Assembly (NCBI GenBank): GCA_009917455.1
Contig: QZDS01000029.1
Coordinates: forward strand, 1-63,201
Origin: a bacterium 1xD8-48
GTDB lineage: Bacteria; Bacillota; Clostridia; Lachnospirales; Lachnospiraceae
Direction: 5' to 3'
Length of the DNA stretch: 63,201 bases
Shown: piece after piece, positions 24,025 through 33,700 of the stretch
Numbering within the stretch: position 1 is the first letter of the stretch
How the letters are laid out: every line of letters starts with the position of its first letter
The notes under the pieces: generated by a model
The model's input: the letters and a program-made list of their open reading frames with translations, nothing else
Database searches by the model: none
What the model was told of the DNA's origin: nothing
Position numbers and translations under genes: made by a program

Positions 24025-26190
24025 ATGGCTGAAGAATTTAGCACAGACGGCATGCTTGATATTTATCTGTTTGAAAACGAGCAGTTGCTTGAGCAGCTTC
24101 AGGAAAGAGTTCTGGAACAGAAGGATGCGGAATGCTTTGACGAAGACAGCATAAATGAAATATTCAGAACCATGCATACCATTAAGGGTTCTTCCGGTAT
24201 CATGATGTTTGATAATATAACGGCTGTGTCGCATAAGCTGGAGGATGTTTTCTATTATTTAAGAGAATCCCATCCTGATAACGTACCTCATCTGCAGCTG
24301 GTTGAGCATGTGCTGGAGGTGGAGGACTTTATTTCCGGCGAGTTGGAAAAGATTCGCAGCGGAGACCCGGCAGACGGGGACGCTACTGCTCTGGTGGCGG
24401 ATTTGGACAAATTTTTGAATATGCTCAAAAACGGAGGAGCTGCCGCAGGGCAGGAGGAGCCTCCCGAAAATGTGCATGAGGAGCCCAGGCATTTTTATAT
24501 CGCACCGGTGGCGACAACTGACAGTCGGTTTTATAAGATATATCTTACCTTTTATCCGACTACGGAAATGGCCAACGTCCATGCGTATAAAACCGTATAC
24601 GCGTTGAAAGAAATTGCGGAAGATTTGCTGTATTCCCCGGAAGACATTATTTCCGACGAGAGCAGCGCGGAGACAATCTTAAAAGAAGGTTTCCGTATTC
24701 TCCTGCAGGCACAGTGTACCGAGGAGGATATCCGTCAGATTATCGGCGTGGGCTATGATATCAAGGAAGTGGATGTTTACGAGTGTAAAGCCGAAGAGTT
24801 CCTTCAGGGCTTTGACTTCGGCGAGGACGAACCCGCAGCCGCGCCGGTGATTGACTTAAACGCCAGTGTGGAAGAAATAGAAAGCAAGGCGGAGGCAGGA
24901 GCCGGCGAGGAGAAGAAGGAGGCAGAAGCGCCTGCAAAATCCAAGATGGCGCCGGGCGACTTTGTCATTAAATCCAAGGAACCGGGCAAGAGGAAAACCC
25001 TTGCGAAGGATAAGAAATCCGATAAGGCGTCATTTATCAGCGTAAATGTCAGCAAGATGGACCAGCTGATGGAACTTATCGGAGAGCTGGTTATCTCCGA
25101 GTCGGTAGTGCTGCAGAGTCCGGACCTCAATGTGCCCGGATTGTACCTGGATAATTTCCACAAGGCGGCGGCACAGCTTTCCAAGGTTTCCACAGACCTG
25201 CAGGACGTGATTATGTCCATGCGAATGGTGCCCCTTACCAATACTTTCCAGAAGATGAACCGTATCGTGTTCGATACTTCCAGAAAGCTCGGAAAAGACA
25301 TTGAGTTCGTTATGGTGGGCGACCAGACTGAGGTGGATAAGAATATCATCGAGCATATTTCCGACCCGCTGATGCATATCGTGAGAAATTCCGTTGACCA
25401 CGGAATTGAAACAAAAGAAGAGCGTATCGAGAGCGGCAAGCCTGAAAAAGGAAAGGTTACCTTATCCGCGAAGACGGAAGCGGGCAAGGTATGGATTAGC
25501 GTCTCGGACGACGGCGCCGGTCTTGATCGGGATAAAATTATTGCAAAGGCGAGAAAGCAGGGGCTTTTGGACGATACGAAGCCGGATTCCGCTTATTCCG
25601 ACAAGGAAGTATATCAGTTTATCACGCTTCCGGGATTTTCAACCAACGAGCAGGTTACCGAGATTTCGGGAAGAGGCGTCGGTATGGACGTGGTTATCCA
25701 GAATATCCAGGCAATCGGCGGTACGCTGGAAATTGAAAGCACGGCGGGCCTTGGCAGTACCATGAGCCTTAAGATTCCTCTCACCCTCGCCATTATCGAC
25801 GGAATTGTAATGGAGACAGGTAATTCCTCCTTTGTAATGGAAACAGGCGTGATTAAAGAGTTTATCCGCGTAAAAGAGGAAATGATGATTCACGAGCCCA
25901 ACGGCGACGAATACATAATGATTCGCGGCGAATGCTACCCTGTGCTGCGCCTGGGCAAATGGTACGGTTTAGAGCAGTATGAGGAGTCGGTTGAAAAAGG
26001 AATCATGCTGATTCTTGAAGTGGAAGACAAGAAAATCTGCCTGTTAGTGGATAAACTGGTTGGAGAGAGAGAAATCGTGGTTAAGCCGATTCCTTCTTAC
26101 ATTGGAAAAGTAAAAGGCTTATCCGGCTGTACGCAGCTTGGTGATGGAAGCATTGCTTTAATTTTGGATGCGACCGGATTAATAGAATAG
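24025..26190 (+). CDS. cheA: Chemotaxis histidine kinase CheA
   Basis: A 721-residue kinase with the five CheA parts in order. P1/Hpt has MHTIKGSSG (His51). The P2-like domain is at about 155-260 (FYKIYLTFYPTTEMANVHAY). An acidic/basic linker spans about 285-335. P3 dimerisation is at about 345-410 (MDQLMELIGELVISES). The P4 ATPase has HIVRNSVDHGIE, SDDGAGLD and GRGVGMDVV. The CheW-like P5 runs from about 590 to the end. It phosphorylates CheY and CheB under MCP control. AAAGGAGA precedes ATG. Confidence 0.96.
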   Translation: MAEEFSTDGMLDIYLFENEQLLEQLQERVLEQKDAECFDEDSINEIFRTMHTIKGSSGIMMFDNITAVSHKLEDVFYYLRESHPDNVPHLQLVEHVLEVEDFISGELEKIRSGDPADGDATALVADLDKFLNMLKNGGAAAGQEEPPENVHEEPRHFYIAPVATTDSRFYKIYLTFYPTTEMANVHAYKTVYALKEIAEDLLYSPEDIISDESSAETILKEGFRILLQAQCTEEDIRQIIGVGYDIKEVDVYECKAEEFLQGFDFGEDEPAAAPVIDLNASVEEIESKAEAGAGEEKKEAEAPAKSKMAPGDFVIKSKEPGKRKTLAKDKKSDKASFISVNVSKMDQLMELIGELVISESVVLQSPDLNVPGLYLDNFHKAAAQLSKVSTDLQDVIMSMRMVPLTNTFQKMNRIVFDTSRKLGKDIEFVMVGDQTEVDKNIIEHISDPLMHIVRNSVDHGIETKEERIESGKPEKGKVTLSAKTEAGKVWISVSDDGAGLDRDKIIAKARKQGLLDDTKPDSAYSDKEVYQFITLPGFSTNEQVTEISGRGVGMDVVIQNIQAIGGTLEIESTAGLGSTMSLKIPLTLAIIDGIVMETGNSSFVMETGVIKEFIRVKEEMMIHEPNGDEYIMIRGECYPVLRLGKWYGLEQYEESVEKGIMLILEVEDKKICLLVDKLVGEREIVVKPIPSYIGKVKGLSGCTQLGDGSIALILDATGLIE

Positions 26191-26214
26191 CATGAAGAAA
26201 GGAGCGGCAAATAT

Positions 26215-26745
26215 ATGAGTGAAGCAAATGAAGTAAGAACCCAGGGCGGTTCGGACGGACATGACGAGCAGAAAGGCAAGTATATGACCTTCAAGTCCGG
26301 AAACGAATACTTTGGCCTGGAAATCCAGTATGTAAATGAAATTATTAAATTTCAGTCGGTTACCGCTATTCCCGAGACGGAGGATTATATCAAAGGTCTG
26401 ATTAATCTTCGTGGAAAGGTTATACCGGTAATAGACGTGAGACTGAGATTTAAACAGCCCCCTCTGGAGTACAATGACAGAACCTGTATCATTGTAATTA
26501 ATGTAAAATCAATGATAGTGGGACTGATTGTAGAAAAGATTGCAGAAGTGGTTGAGATTAAAGATGAAAATATCCTTCCGCCGCCGAGCATTGGCCGCGT
26601 AGACAAGGGACACAACAAATATGTCTACGGTATCGGCAAGGTCGGAGAGTCGGTGAAACTTTTGTTAGACCCGGATAAACTTCTCAACGACGAGGATTTA
26701 TCGGTAGTTGAAGGCGCAAATGAAATGAATATGGAAGATGAATGA
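26215..26745 (+). CDS. cheW: Chemotaxis coupling protein CheW
   Basis: A 176-residue CheW with the double SH3-like fold (KYMTFKSGNEYFGLEIQYV, then INLRGKVIPVIDVRLRF, then RTCIIVINVKS). It bridges MCP and CheA. It has a charged N-terminal extension of about 20 residues and an acidic tail. GAAAGGAGCGG lies before the ATG. Start and stop spacing to cheA (24 bases) and the MCP (14 bases) show operon membership. Confidence 0.95.
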   Translation: MSEANEVRTQGGSDGHDEQKGKYMTFKSGNEYFGLEIQYVNEIIKFQSVTAIPETEDYIKGLINLRGKVIPVIDVRLRFKQPPLEYNDRTCIIVINVKSMIVGLIVEKIAEVVEIKDENILPPPSIGRVDKGHNKYVYGIGKVGESVKLLLDPDKLLNDEDLSVVEGANEMNMEDE

Positions 26746-26759
26746 GAGGTGTGTGAAAA

Positions 26760-28226
26760 ATGAAAAACATGAAGATGAGAACAAAATTAATATTAGGATT
26801 TAGTATTCCTGTTCTGCTTACGATTCTTACCGTAGTGGTGAGCATGTTCATTACAACTGAATGTGTAAATATAGTGGCAGAAATGAACGAAGCGGGAGCT
26901 CAGGAGCTGCATGACCATTTTACGGCTCATGAAGAAATTACCGATACTGTTACCGAAGAGCTTATGGAAGTGGTTAATGAAGGAAAAGACAACCGTGTGG
27001 AAAGAATGAGAAGCATCATGCAGATTTCCAACTGGATTAGCTTTGGAATTCTTGCAATATCGGTTGTCATTACAATTCTGGTAGGCCTGGCTTTAATCAA
27101 GGCGATTATGCGCTCCGTGCGTCAGTTGTCCGCAGCGGCAAAGGAAATTGCTCTGGGTCGTGTAAATAACATTGAAATGACAAAATATAACAACGATGAA
27201 TTTGGCGATTTGGTAGACGAGTATACCAAGGTTATTGACAATATCAAACAGCAGGCAGAAGTTGCAGAGGAAGTTTCCAACGGTAATCTGACAATCTCCG
27301 TAACGCCCGCATCTACTGAGGACGTTCTTGGAAACTCCTTAAAGAAACTGGTAGAGGATAACTTACATACACTTTCAAATATCAGCGACGCAGGTTCACA
27401 GGTTACCATCAGCGCTTCACAGGTTGCAAGCGCAAGCCAGGCGCTGGCACAGGGCTCTACAGAGCAGGCAAGCGCAATTCAGCAGATTACGGCATCTATT
27501 GACGAAATCGCTGAAAAGACCAGACAGAACGCACAGCAGGCAAACGACGCTGCACAGCTTGTAGTTACGGCAATCAACGATGTTAAGAACGGAAATTCCC
27601 AGATGAAGCAGATGACGGTTGCAATGCAGGGAATTAACAAGTCCTCTTCAAGTATCTCCAATATTATCAAGACCATTGACGATATTGCATTCCAGACCAA
27701 CATCCTTGCTCTGAACGCGGCAGTTGAGGCGGCAAGAGCCGGCGAGGCTGGTAAGGGCTTTGCGGTTGTTGCAGAAGAGGTTAGAAGCCTTGCGGCCAAG
27801 AGTGCGGAAGCTGCAAAGGAAACGGCGGAACTTATCCAGGATTCCATTGAGCAGGTAAATTCCGGTTCCAAGATTGTGGACGATACAGCAGCGGCTATGG
27901 AAGAAATCACCAAGGTGGTACAGGAAAGCGAAATCATCATCAACGGTATCGCGGAATCCTCCAACTATCAGGCAACGGCAGTTTCTCAGATTGAGCAGGC
28001 AATTTCACAGGTATCTCAGGTTGTACAGACAAACTCCGCTACCAGCGAGGAATGTGCGGCAGCCAGTGAAGAGCTTTCAAACCAGGCTTCAAGAATGAGA
28101 GATATGCTTTCTATTTACAACTTAGGAAACGGACATTCAGCTTCCTCTTCCAGAAGTTCGGCTTCCTCTTCCAGTATGGATAATGAACAGGTAATCTCCC
28201 TTGGAGACGGATTTGGCAAATACTAA
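26760..28226 (+). CDS. Methyl-accepting chemotaxis protein with very small sensor loop
   Basis: A 488-residue receptor. TM1 is at about 11-31 and TM2 at about 88-112. Between them lie only about 55 extracellular residues, too few for a four-helix or dCache sensor, so it may sense a membrane event or bind a partner protein. A HAMP-like region (113-170) leads to the signalling domain with the hairpin tip [19 protein letters not shown]. The C-terminus is Ser-rich ([14 protein letters not shown]) with no CheR-tethering pentapeptide. It is the last gene of the operon, followed by a strong terminator. Confidence 0.94.
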   Translation: MKNMKMRTKLILGFSIPVLLTILTVVVSMFITTECVNIVAEMNEAGAQELHDHFTAHEEITDTVTEELMEVVNEGKDNRVERMRSIMQISNWISFGILAISVVITILVGLALIKAIMRSVRQLSAAAKEIALGRVNNIEMTKYNNDEFGDLVDEYTKVIDNIKQQAEVAEEVSNGNLTISVTPASTEDVLGNSLKKLVEDNLHTLSNISDAGSQVTISASQVASASQALAQGSTEQASAIQQITASIDEIAEKTRQNAQQANDAAQLVVTAINDVKNGNSQMKQMTVAMQGINKSSSSISNIIKTIDDIAFQTNILALNAAVEAARAGEAGKGFAVVAEEVRSLAAKSAEAAKETAELIQDSIEQVNSGSKIVDDTAAAMEEITKVVQESEIIINGIAESSNYQATAVSQIEQAISQVSQVVQTNSATSEECAAASEELSNQASRMRDMLSIYNLGNGHSASSSRSSASSSSMDNEQVISLGDGFGKY

Positions 28227-28244
28227 AAAGCATGGCTTTTATGG

Positions 28245-28273
28245 GGCACAGGATTTGCATCCTGTGCCTTTTT
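28245..28273 (+). terminator. Terminator of the chemotaxis operon
   Basis: GGCACAGGAT (28245-28254) and ATCCTGTGCC (28259-28268) pair perfectly over a four-base loop, followed by TTTTTG. Confidence 0.92.
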
Positions 28274-28286
28274 GTAAACGCCGTTC

Positions 28287-28354
28287 CGCAGAGCGTGACG
28301 GCGTTTGTTACAATAAGCTGGTTCGCGGAGCGTGACAGCGTTTGTTGCAGTAAG
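28287..28354 (+). repeat. Two 31-bp imperfect direct repeats
   Basis: The units 28287-28317 and 28324-28354 differ at 4 of 31 positions and share GAGCGTGAC and GCGTTTGTT. The first also forms AAACGCCG...CGGCGTTT. They end about 10 bases before the next start codon, overlapping its leader. Confidence 0.75.
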
Positions 28355-28365
28355 AGGAGAAATTT

Positions 28366-28842
28366 ATGAAAAGAATATCTGTAAGTAAAAGGCTGACATA
28401 TATTATCTGCATGGCGCTTACCCTGGCAACGGTCCTTTTTGCCGCAGGCTGCGGAAACGGCGCGGATAAAAAGGCAGAAGGTGATTTGACAGAAGATGCG
28501 GTTGCAGAGGAAGGCAGTCAGGCGCAGGGAGCAGGCGCAATTGGAGAAGGAAACACGGTATTTCCGTTCACAGTAGTGGACAAGGATGGGAACGAAACAA
28601 AATTTGAAGTTCACACGGATAAGGAAATCGTGGGGGAAGCGTTGGAGGAGCTGGGGCTCATTTCCGGGGATGAGGGCGAGTACGGTCTCTATGTAAAGAC
28701 TGTAAACGGCATCACCGCCGATTATGATGCGGACGGCGTGTACTGGGCTTTCTATGTGAACGGCGAATATGCGGTGTCCGGCGTTGACAGCACGCCGATA
28801 GCCGAGGGAGAAAGCTATTCCTTTAAGGTGGAAAAGGGATAA
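28366..28842 (+). CDS. DUF4430 lipoprotein, probable vitamin-binding partner of an ECF transporter
   Basis: A 158-residue lipoprotein. The signal peptide ends in lipobox FAAGC (Cys at about 29). An acidic Gly/Ala linker spans about 34-62, then a DUF4430 domain (FTVVDKDGNETKFEVHTDKE, then YWAFYVNGEYAVSGVD). DUF4430 resembles the C-terminal domain of cobalamin carriers and often lies beside ECF S-components. One base separates its stop from the S-component start, so the two are coupled. A role in capturing a corrinoid or similar vitamin is inference. Confidence 0.85.
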   Translation: MKRISVSKRLTYIICMALTLATVLFAAGCGNGADKKAEGDLTEDAVAEEGSQAQGAGAIGEGNTVFPFTVVDKDGNETKFEVHTDKEIVGEALEELGLISGDEGEYGLYVKTVNGITADYDADGVYWAFYVNGEYAVSGVDSTPIAEGESYSFKVEKG

Positions 28843-28843
28843 A

Positions 28844-29353
28844 ATGAAGCTTACTACCCGGGAAATTACAGTTTTTGCAATGCTTGGAGCCATTATGTAC
28901 GCTTCGAAGATGATAATGGAAGTCATTCCTAATGTCCATCTTCTTGGAGTGTTTACCATTGCCTTTACAGTGGTTTACAGAAAGAAAGCTCTGTACCCGA
29001 TTTACACTTATGTGATTCTAAACGGGATTTTCAGCGGTTTTGCAACCTGGTGGGTGCCTTATCTTTATCTTTGGACAATTCTTTGGGGGGCCGTCATGCT
29101 GCTTCCGAAGGAAATGCCGGCAAAGCTTTGTCCGGTCGTTTATATGGGAGTGTGCGCGATGCACGGTTTTTTGTTTGGCGTCTTTTACGCGCCGGCACAG
29201 GCGATTTTGTACGGAATGAGCTTTAAGGGAATGCTTGCCTGGATTGCCGCAGGGCTTCCCTGGGATTTTCTGCACGGCGTAAGCAATTTTTTCTGTGGGA
29301 TACTGATTGTGCCGATAATTTCCCTGCTCCGCTTTGCGGAAAGAGACAGATAA
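28844..29353 (+). CDS. ECF transporter S-component-like membrane protein
   Basis: A 169-residue protein with about six transmembrane helices and the S-component N-terminal pattern (REITVFAMLGAIMYASKMIM). It would bind a vitamin or precursor and use a shared EcfAAT module encoded elsewhere. Coupling to the DUF4430 lipoprotein suggests cobalamin-like cargo, but no B12 riboswitch is seen upstream, so the substrate is uncertain. Confidence 0.8.
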   Translation: MKLTTREITVFAMLGAIMYASKMIMEVIPNVHLLGVFTIAFTVVYRKKALYPIYTYVILNGIFSGFATWWVPYLYLWTILWGAVMLLPKEMPAKLCPVVYMGVCAMHGFLFGVFYAPAQAILYGMSFKGMLAWIAAGLPWDFLHGVSNFFCGILIVPIISLLRFAERDR

Positions 29354-29450
29354 TTTATTTTTACCTGTCGAACAGAAAACAGAATAAAGATGAATGCGCG
29401 GACGTATATGAACAGTCCGCAGCTGTCTGCAAAAAGAATGGAGGATTAAG

Positions 29451-30569
29451 ATGATTGATTCAAAAAACATGCCAAAGCTTGGTTTTGGACTGATGCGTCT
29501 GCCTGAAAACGACGGAGTCATTGATATGGCGCAGGTATGCGAAATGGTTGATGCGTACATGAAAAAGGGCTTTAACTATTTTGACACCGCTTATGTTTAC
29601 CACGGCGGAAAATCGGAAACAGTGGTAAAGGAAGCGATTACCCGGCGCTACCCCAGAGAATCTTTCTATGTGGCAACGAAGCTTCCCGCATGGGAAATGT
29701 CGGGATCGGAGGACAGGGACAGGATTTTTGAGGAGCAACTTTCCCGCTGCGGCGTTGACTATTTTGATTTTTACCTTCTTCACAGTATTGAAGACGGAAA
29801 TAATTACGATACTTATGAGAAATACGACTGTTTTAACTGGGGTGTGCAGAAGCGGGCAGAAGGAAAAATTAAGCACTTTGGCTTTTCCTTCCACGGAACG
29901 CCGGAGCTTTTGGAGAAAGTGTTAGACGCCCATCCCGAGGTTGAGTTTGTACAGATTCAGTTAAATTATCTGGACTGGAATAATCAGCTTGTCCAGTCGG
30001 GAAAGCTGTACGAAATTTTAAGCAGACGCCAGATACCGGTTATCGTTATGGAGCCTGTAAAGGGCGGAACGCTGGCGAATCTGGAGCCGGAGCTTCTTGA
30101 CATGTTCAAGGCGGCGCGCCCCGACGCTTCCGCAGCCTCATGGGCGCTGAGATTTGCAGGCTCCCTGGACGGAGTGGTGACGATTTTAAGCGGAATGTCT
30201 ACAAAGGAGCAGATGGAGGATAATCTGAACACCTTTGAGAATTTTGAGCCGCTTACGGAGGAGGAAAAGAAGGTTATCAGCGAAGTTGTAAAAAAACGGC
30301 TGGATATGCCGCTGATTTCCTGTACCTCCTGCCGCTACTGCTGCGACGGATGTCCGGCGAAAATCAAAATTCCCGATGTGTTCCGGGCGTTAAATACCGT
30401 CCGCCTGTACCCGGAGGACGGAAGACCGAAAATGTTCTATCAGGGCCTCACCGCCGATTCGGGAAAGGCCGGCGACTGTATTGCCTGCGGCCAGTGCGAG
30501 GGCGTATGTCCTCAGCATCTGCCCATTATCGAGCTGATGAAAGAAGCGTCAGAGAAGCTGGACGCGTAA
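29451..30569 (+). CDS. Aldo/keto reductase with C-terminal 2[4Fe-4S] ferredoxin domain
   Basis: A 372-residue protein. The TIM-barrel AKR domain has the tetrad Asp45, Tyr50, Lys77 and His111 (YFDTAYVYH, YVATKLP, YLLHSI). After about residue 285, two CxxCxxCxxxCP clusters occur (CTSCRYCCDGCP and CIACGQCEGVCP), giving two [4Fe-4S] sites. This fusion is typical of strict anaerobes and may pass electrons between ferredoxin and a carbonyl substrate. The substrate is unknown. ATGGAGGATTAAG before ATG 29451 is the ribosome-binding region. It is probably a single-gene unit. Confidence 0.92.
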   Translation: MIDSKNMPKLGFGLMRLPENDGVIDMAQVCEMVDAYMKKGFNYFDTAYVYHGGKSETVVKEAITRRYPRESFYVATKLPAWEMSGSEDRDRIFEEQLSRCGVDYFDFYLLHSIEDGNNYDTYEKYDCFNWGVQKRAEGKIKHFGFSFHGTPELLEKVLDAHPEVEFVQIQLNYLDWNNQLVQSGKLYEILSRRQIPVIVMEPVKGGTLANLEPELLDMFKAARPDASAASWALRFAGSLDGVVTILSGMSTKEQMEDNLNTFENFEPLTEEEKKVISEVVKKRLDMPLISCTSCRYCCDGCPAKIKIPDVFRALNTVRLYPEDGRPKMFYQGLTADSGKAGDCIACGQCEGVCPQHLPIIELMKEASEKLDA

Positions 30570-30720
30570 AACGGGAGAGCCGGTTTTGGCAGACAGCCGC
30601 GGAGACTGTGCGGGAGCCGGATTTGCGGAGCTGCTAAAAACAGATTAAAAACAGACAAAAACAGATAAGGGGCTGTGGCACCGGCGGTGCGGCAGCCTCT
30701 TTCAGAACAGGGGAAGGGAT

Positions 30721-33700
30721 ATGGCAGGCAGGGAGACAGGAAAAGATTACAGAGAGTTGTTTGCAGAGGAAACCGCAGACTGGTTTGCGGGGGCGCTGGG
30801 GGAGCCTACGCCTGTGCAGAAGGAAGCCTGGCCGGTCATTGCCGCCGGCGGTCATGTGCTGGTGTCAGCCCCCACCGGCGCGGGGAAAACCCTGTCCGCC
30901 TTTCTGGTTTTTCTGGACAGGATGAAAAAATCGGCGCTGGAGGGGAAACTTGGGCAGGAGCTTTACCTGATTTACGTTTCTCCTTTAAAATCTCTGGCGG
31001 CGGATATCCGCGAAAATTTGAGAAGACCCCTTGCGGGAATCAGAGGCGAGGGGATTATCAACGCGCAGATGCGTACCGGTGATACGCCTCAGAGCGAGAG
31101 AGCGCGGATGGTGAGAAAACCGCCTCATATCCTTATAATTACGCCGGAATCCCTGTATCTGATGCTCACCTCAAAGTCGGGGCAGTCCATCCTCCAGAGA
31201 GCAAAAGCGGTGATTATCGACGAGCTGCACTCTCTTATCGACACCAAGAGAGGAGCCCATCTGATGCTGTCCCTGGCCAGGCTTGACGCTCTGTGCGGGC
31301 AGCCCTTGCAGCGTATAGGCCTGTCCGCCACCATCGCTCCTCTGTCTGCGGCGGCCCGTTATCTGGCGCCGGAGCCGGTAAGCGTAATTGCTCCTTTTAT
31401 GGAAAAAAAGGTCCGTCTTGAAATCCTTGGCTCCTATGTGGACGTCAGTAAAAGAAAAAAAGACCCTCTCTGGGAGGAGCTTTCCCGTCTGGTATATGAG
31501 TACTGTCAGGGAAAGCAGAGCGTCATTGCCTTTGTGGAGGGCAGGAGATATGCGGAAAAGCTGGCGTATTATGTGAATCTCCTGGGGGGAGAGGATTTTG
31601 CAAGGGTTCATCACGGAAGTCTTTCGAGAGGGCAGAGGGAGGAGACGGAGAAGGCGCTGAGGGAGGGAAGACTGCGGCTTTTGTGCGCAACCTCATCTAT
31701 GGAGCTTGGAATCGATGTGGGGGAAATCGACCGGGTATTGCAGGTGGGATGTCCCCGCACCATATCCAGCACAAGGCAGAGGCTGGGACGGGCGGGCCAC
31801 AATCCTTTCCGCACCAGCGTCATGTATCTTTTTCCAAGGACGGCCGCAGAAAGCGTTCTCTGCGGAATGACCGCAAGGCTTGCCTCCGAGAGCTATGTGG
31901 AGCCGGTTAACCCGCCGGAAGGGTGCCTTGACATACTGGCCCAGCATCTGGTTTCCATGGCGGCTTTTAAGAGCTATCAGGTGGATGAGGCAGTAGAAAT
32001 TCTTCCAAGGGCATGGCCTTTCCGAAACCTGACAAAGGAGGACGTGAAATCCGTGCTCGAGATGCTGGCGGGAGATTATGAGCACAAAAGAGACGTTCCG
32101 GTACGTCCGCGAATCCTCTATGACAGAATCCATGAAAAGGTGGAGGGGGACGGCTACAGCCGGATGCTTGCCGTTTCCGCCGGAGGGACAATCCCTGACA
32201 AGGGACTTTACACCGTAAGGACGGAAGGAGGAGTCAGGGTCGGGGAGGCGGACGAAGAGTTCGTCTATGAGACCCGGAAAGGCGACCGGTTTATCCTGGG
32301 CGCGTTTGCCTGGCGGGTGTTGGACATCGGAAGAGATACGGTGACGGTGACACCGGCCCCGGCGGAAGGGGCAAGGCTGCCTTTCTGGAAGGGAGAGCTC
32401 AAAGGAAGGGATTTGTCAACCGGAATCGCTTTCGGACGCATCATGCACGGACTGCAGGAGGCGGCGGATGCCGGAGGACTTGCGAAAGCGTTAGAGGAGC
32501 TGGGACTGGATATGTCAGCGGTTTCCCTTGCCGAAGGGTATTTAAAGCGTCAGATTGCAGCGACGGGGATGCTGCCGGATGATGGGGTGATTTTGGCGGA
32601 GCATTTCCGGGATGCGGCGGGAGGCAGTCAGATTATGTTCCATTCCGTATTTGGCAGGCGGATTAACGCCCCTCTTTCCCTGTTGGCGGCTCATTTGGCA
32701 AAAAAAGAGCTCTCCGAAAATGTGGGGAGCGTGGACGAGGAGGACGGCTTTCTGCTCTATGTGTACGGACAGGAAACACTGCCGGAGGGGATTCTGGAAA
32801 GGATAAGCCCGGAGACGGCGGAGGAGATTTTAAGCGCAATTCTTCCCTCAACGCCTCTTTTTAATATTGCCTTTCGATACAACTGCGGCAGGGCACTGAT
32901 GATGGGCGTCCGGGGAAGGAACAGACAGCCCCTCTGGATGCAGCGGCTTCGGGGCGCGGAGATGTTGGAACAGGTGGTGCGGGAGGCAAATCACCCTCTG
33001 ATGCGCGAGACCAGGAGAGAATGTATGGAGCAGCTCTGGGACACGGCGGGTGTGCGGGAGATACTGGGCAAAATCCGCGCAGGAGAGATTGTGGTGCGGG
33101 AGATTTATTCGGAAATCCCTTCGCCTATGTCGCTGCCCCTGCAATGGGCCCAGGAGGCGGCGGTGATGTACGACTATGCGCCCACTTCCCGGGAAATCCA
33201 TGTGGCGGTGGAGGAGGCTTTGCAGCAGGAAAAGGAACTCCAGCGTCCGGGGGAAAAGGAACTTTCGGACATTCTGGTAAGGGAAAAGCTGCCGGAGGAC
33301 GAAAAGCAGCTTCATTCCCTCCTGATGGCGGAAGGGGATTTGGCGGCGGGAGAGCTGGATGTTCCCGTGGAATGGCTGGAGTCGCTGGCAAGGCAGGGAC
33401 GGGCCGTTTACCTTGAGCAGGGGCTTTGGATTGCGGCGGAGCAGGAGGAAGAATATGGGGCGGCGCTGGGAGGCAGCGAAAAAACAGCGGCGCAGATTTC
33501 GGAGGAAGCGCTTCGGATAGTGCGGCGCATGTTGCGTTACCGCGGCGCATTTACGGCAAAAGAGACGGCGCTGCGTTACGGCTGGCAGGAGGAGGAGGCC
33601 GCCGTTTTGCTTGAAACGCTGTGCGAGAGGAAAGAGGCGGTCGCCGCCGCGCTTGAAACTTTGCGCGGGCGGAAGGAGGCGGCAGACGGGGAGGCGGAGC

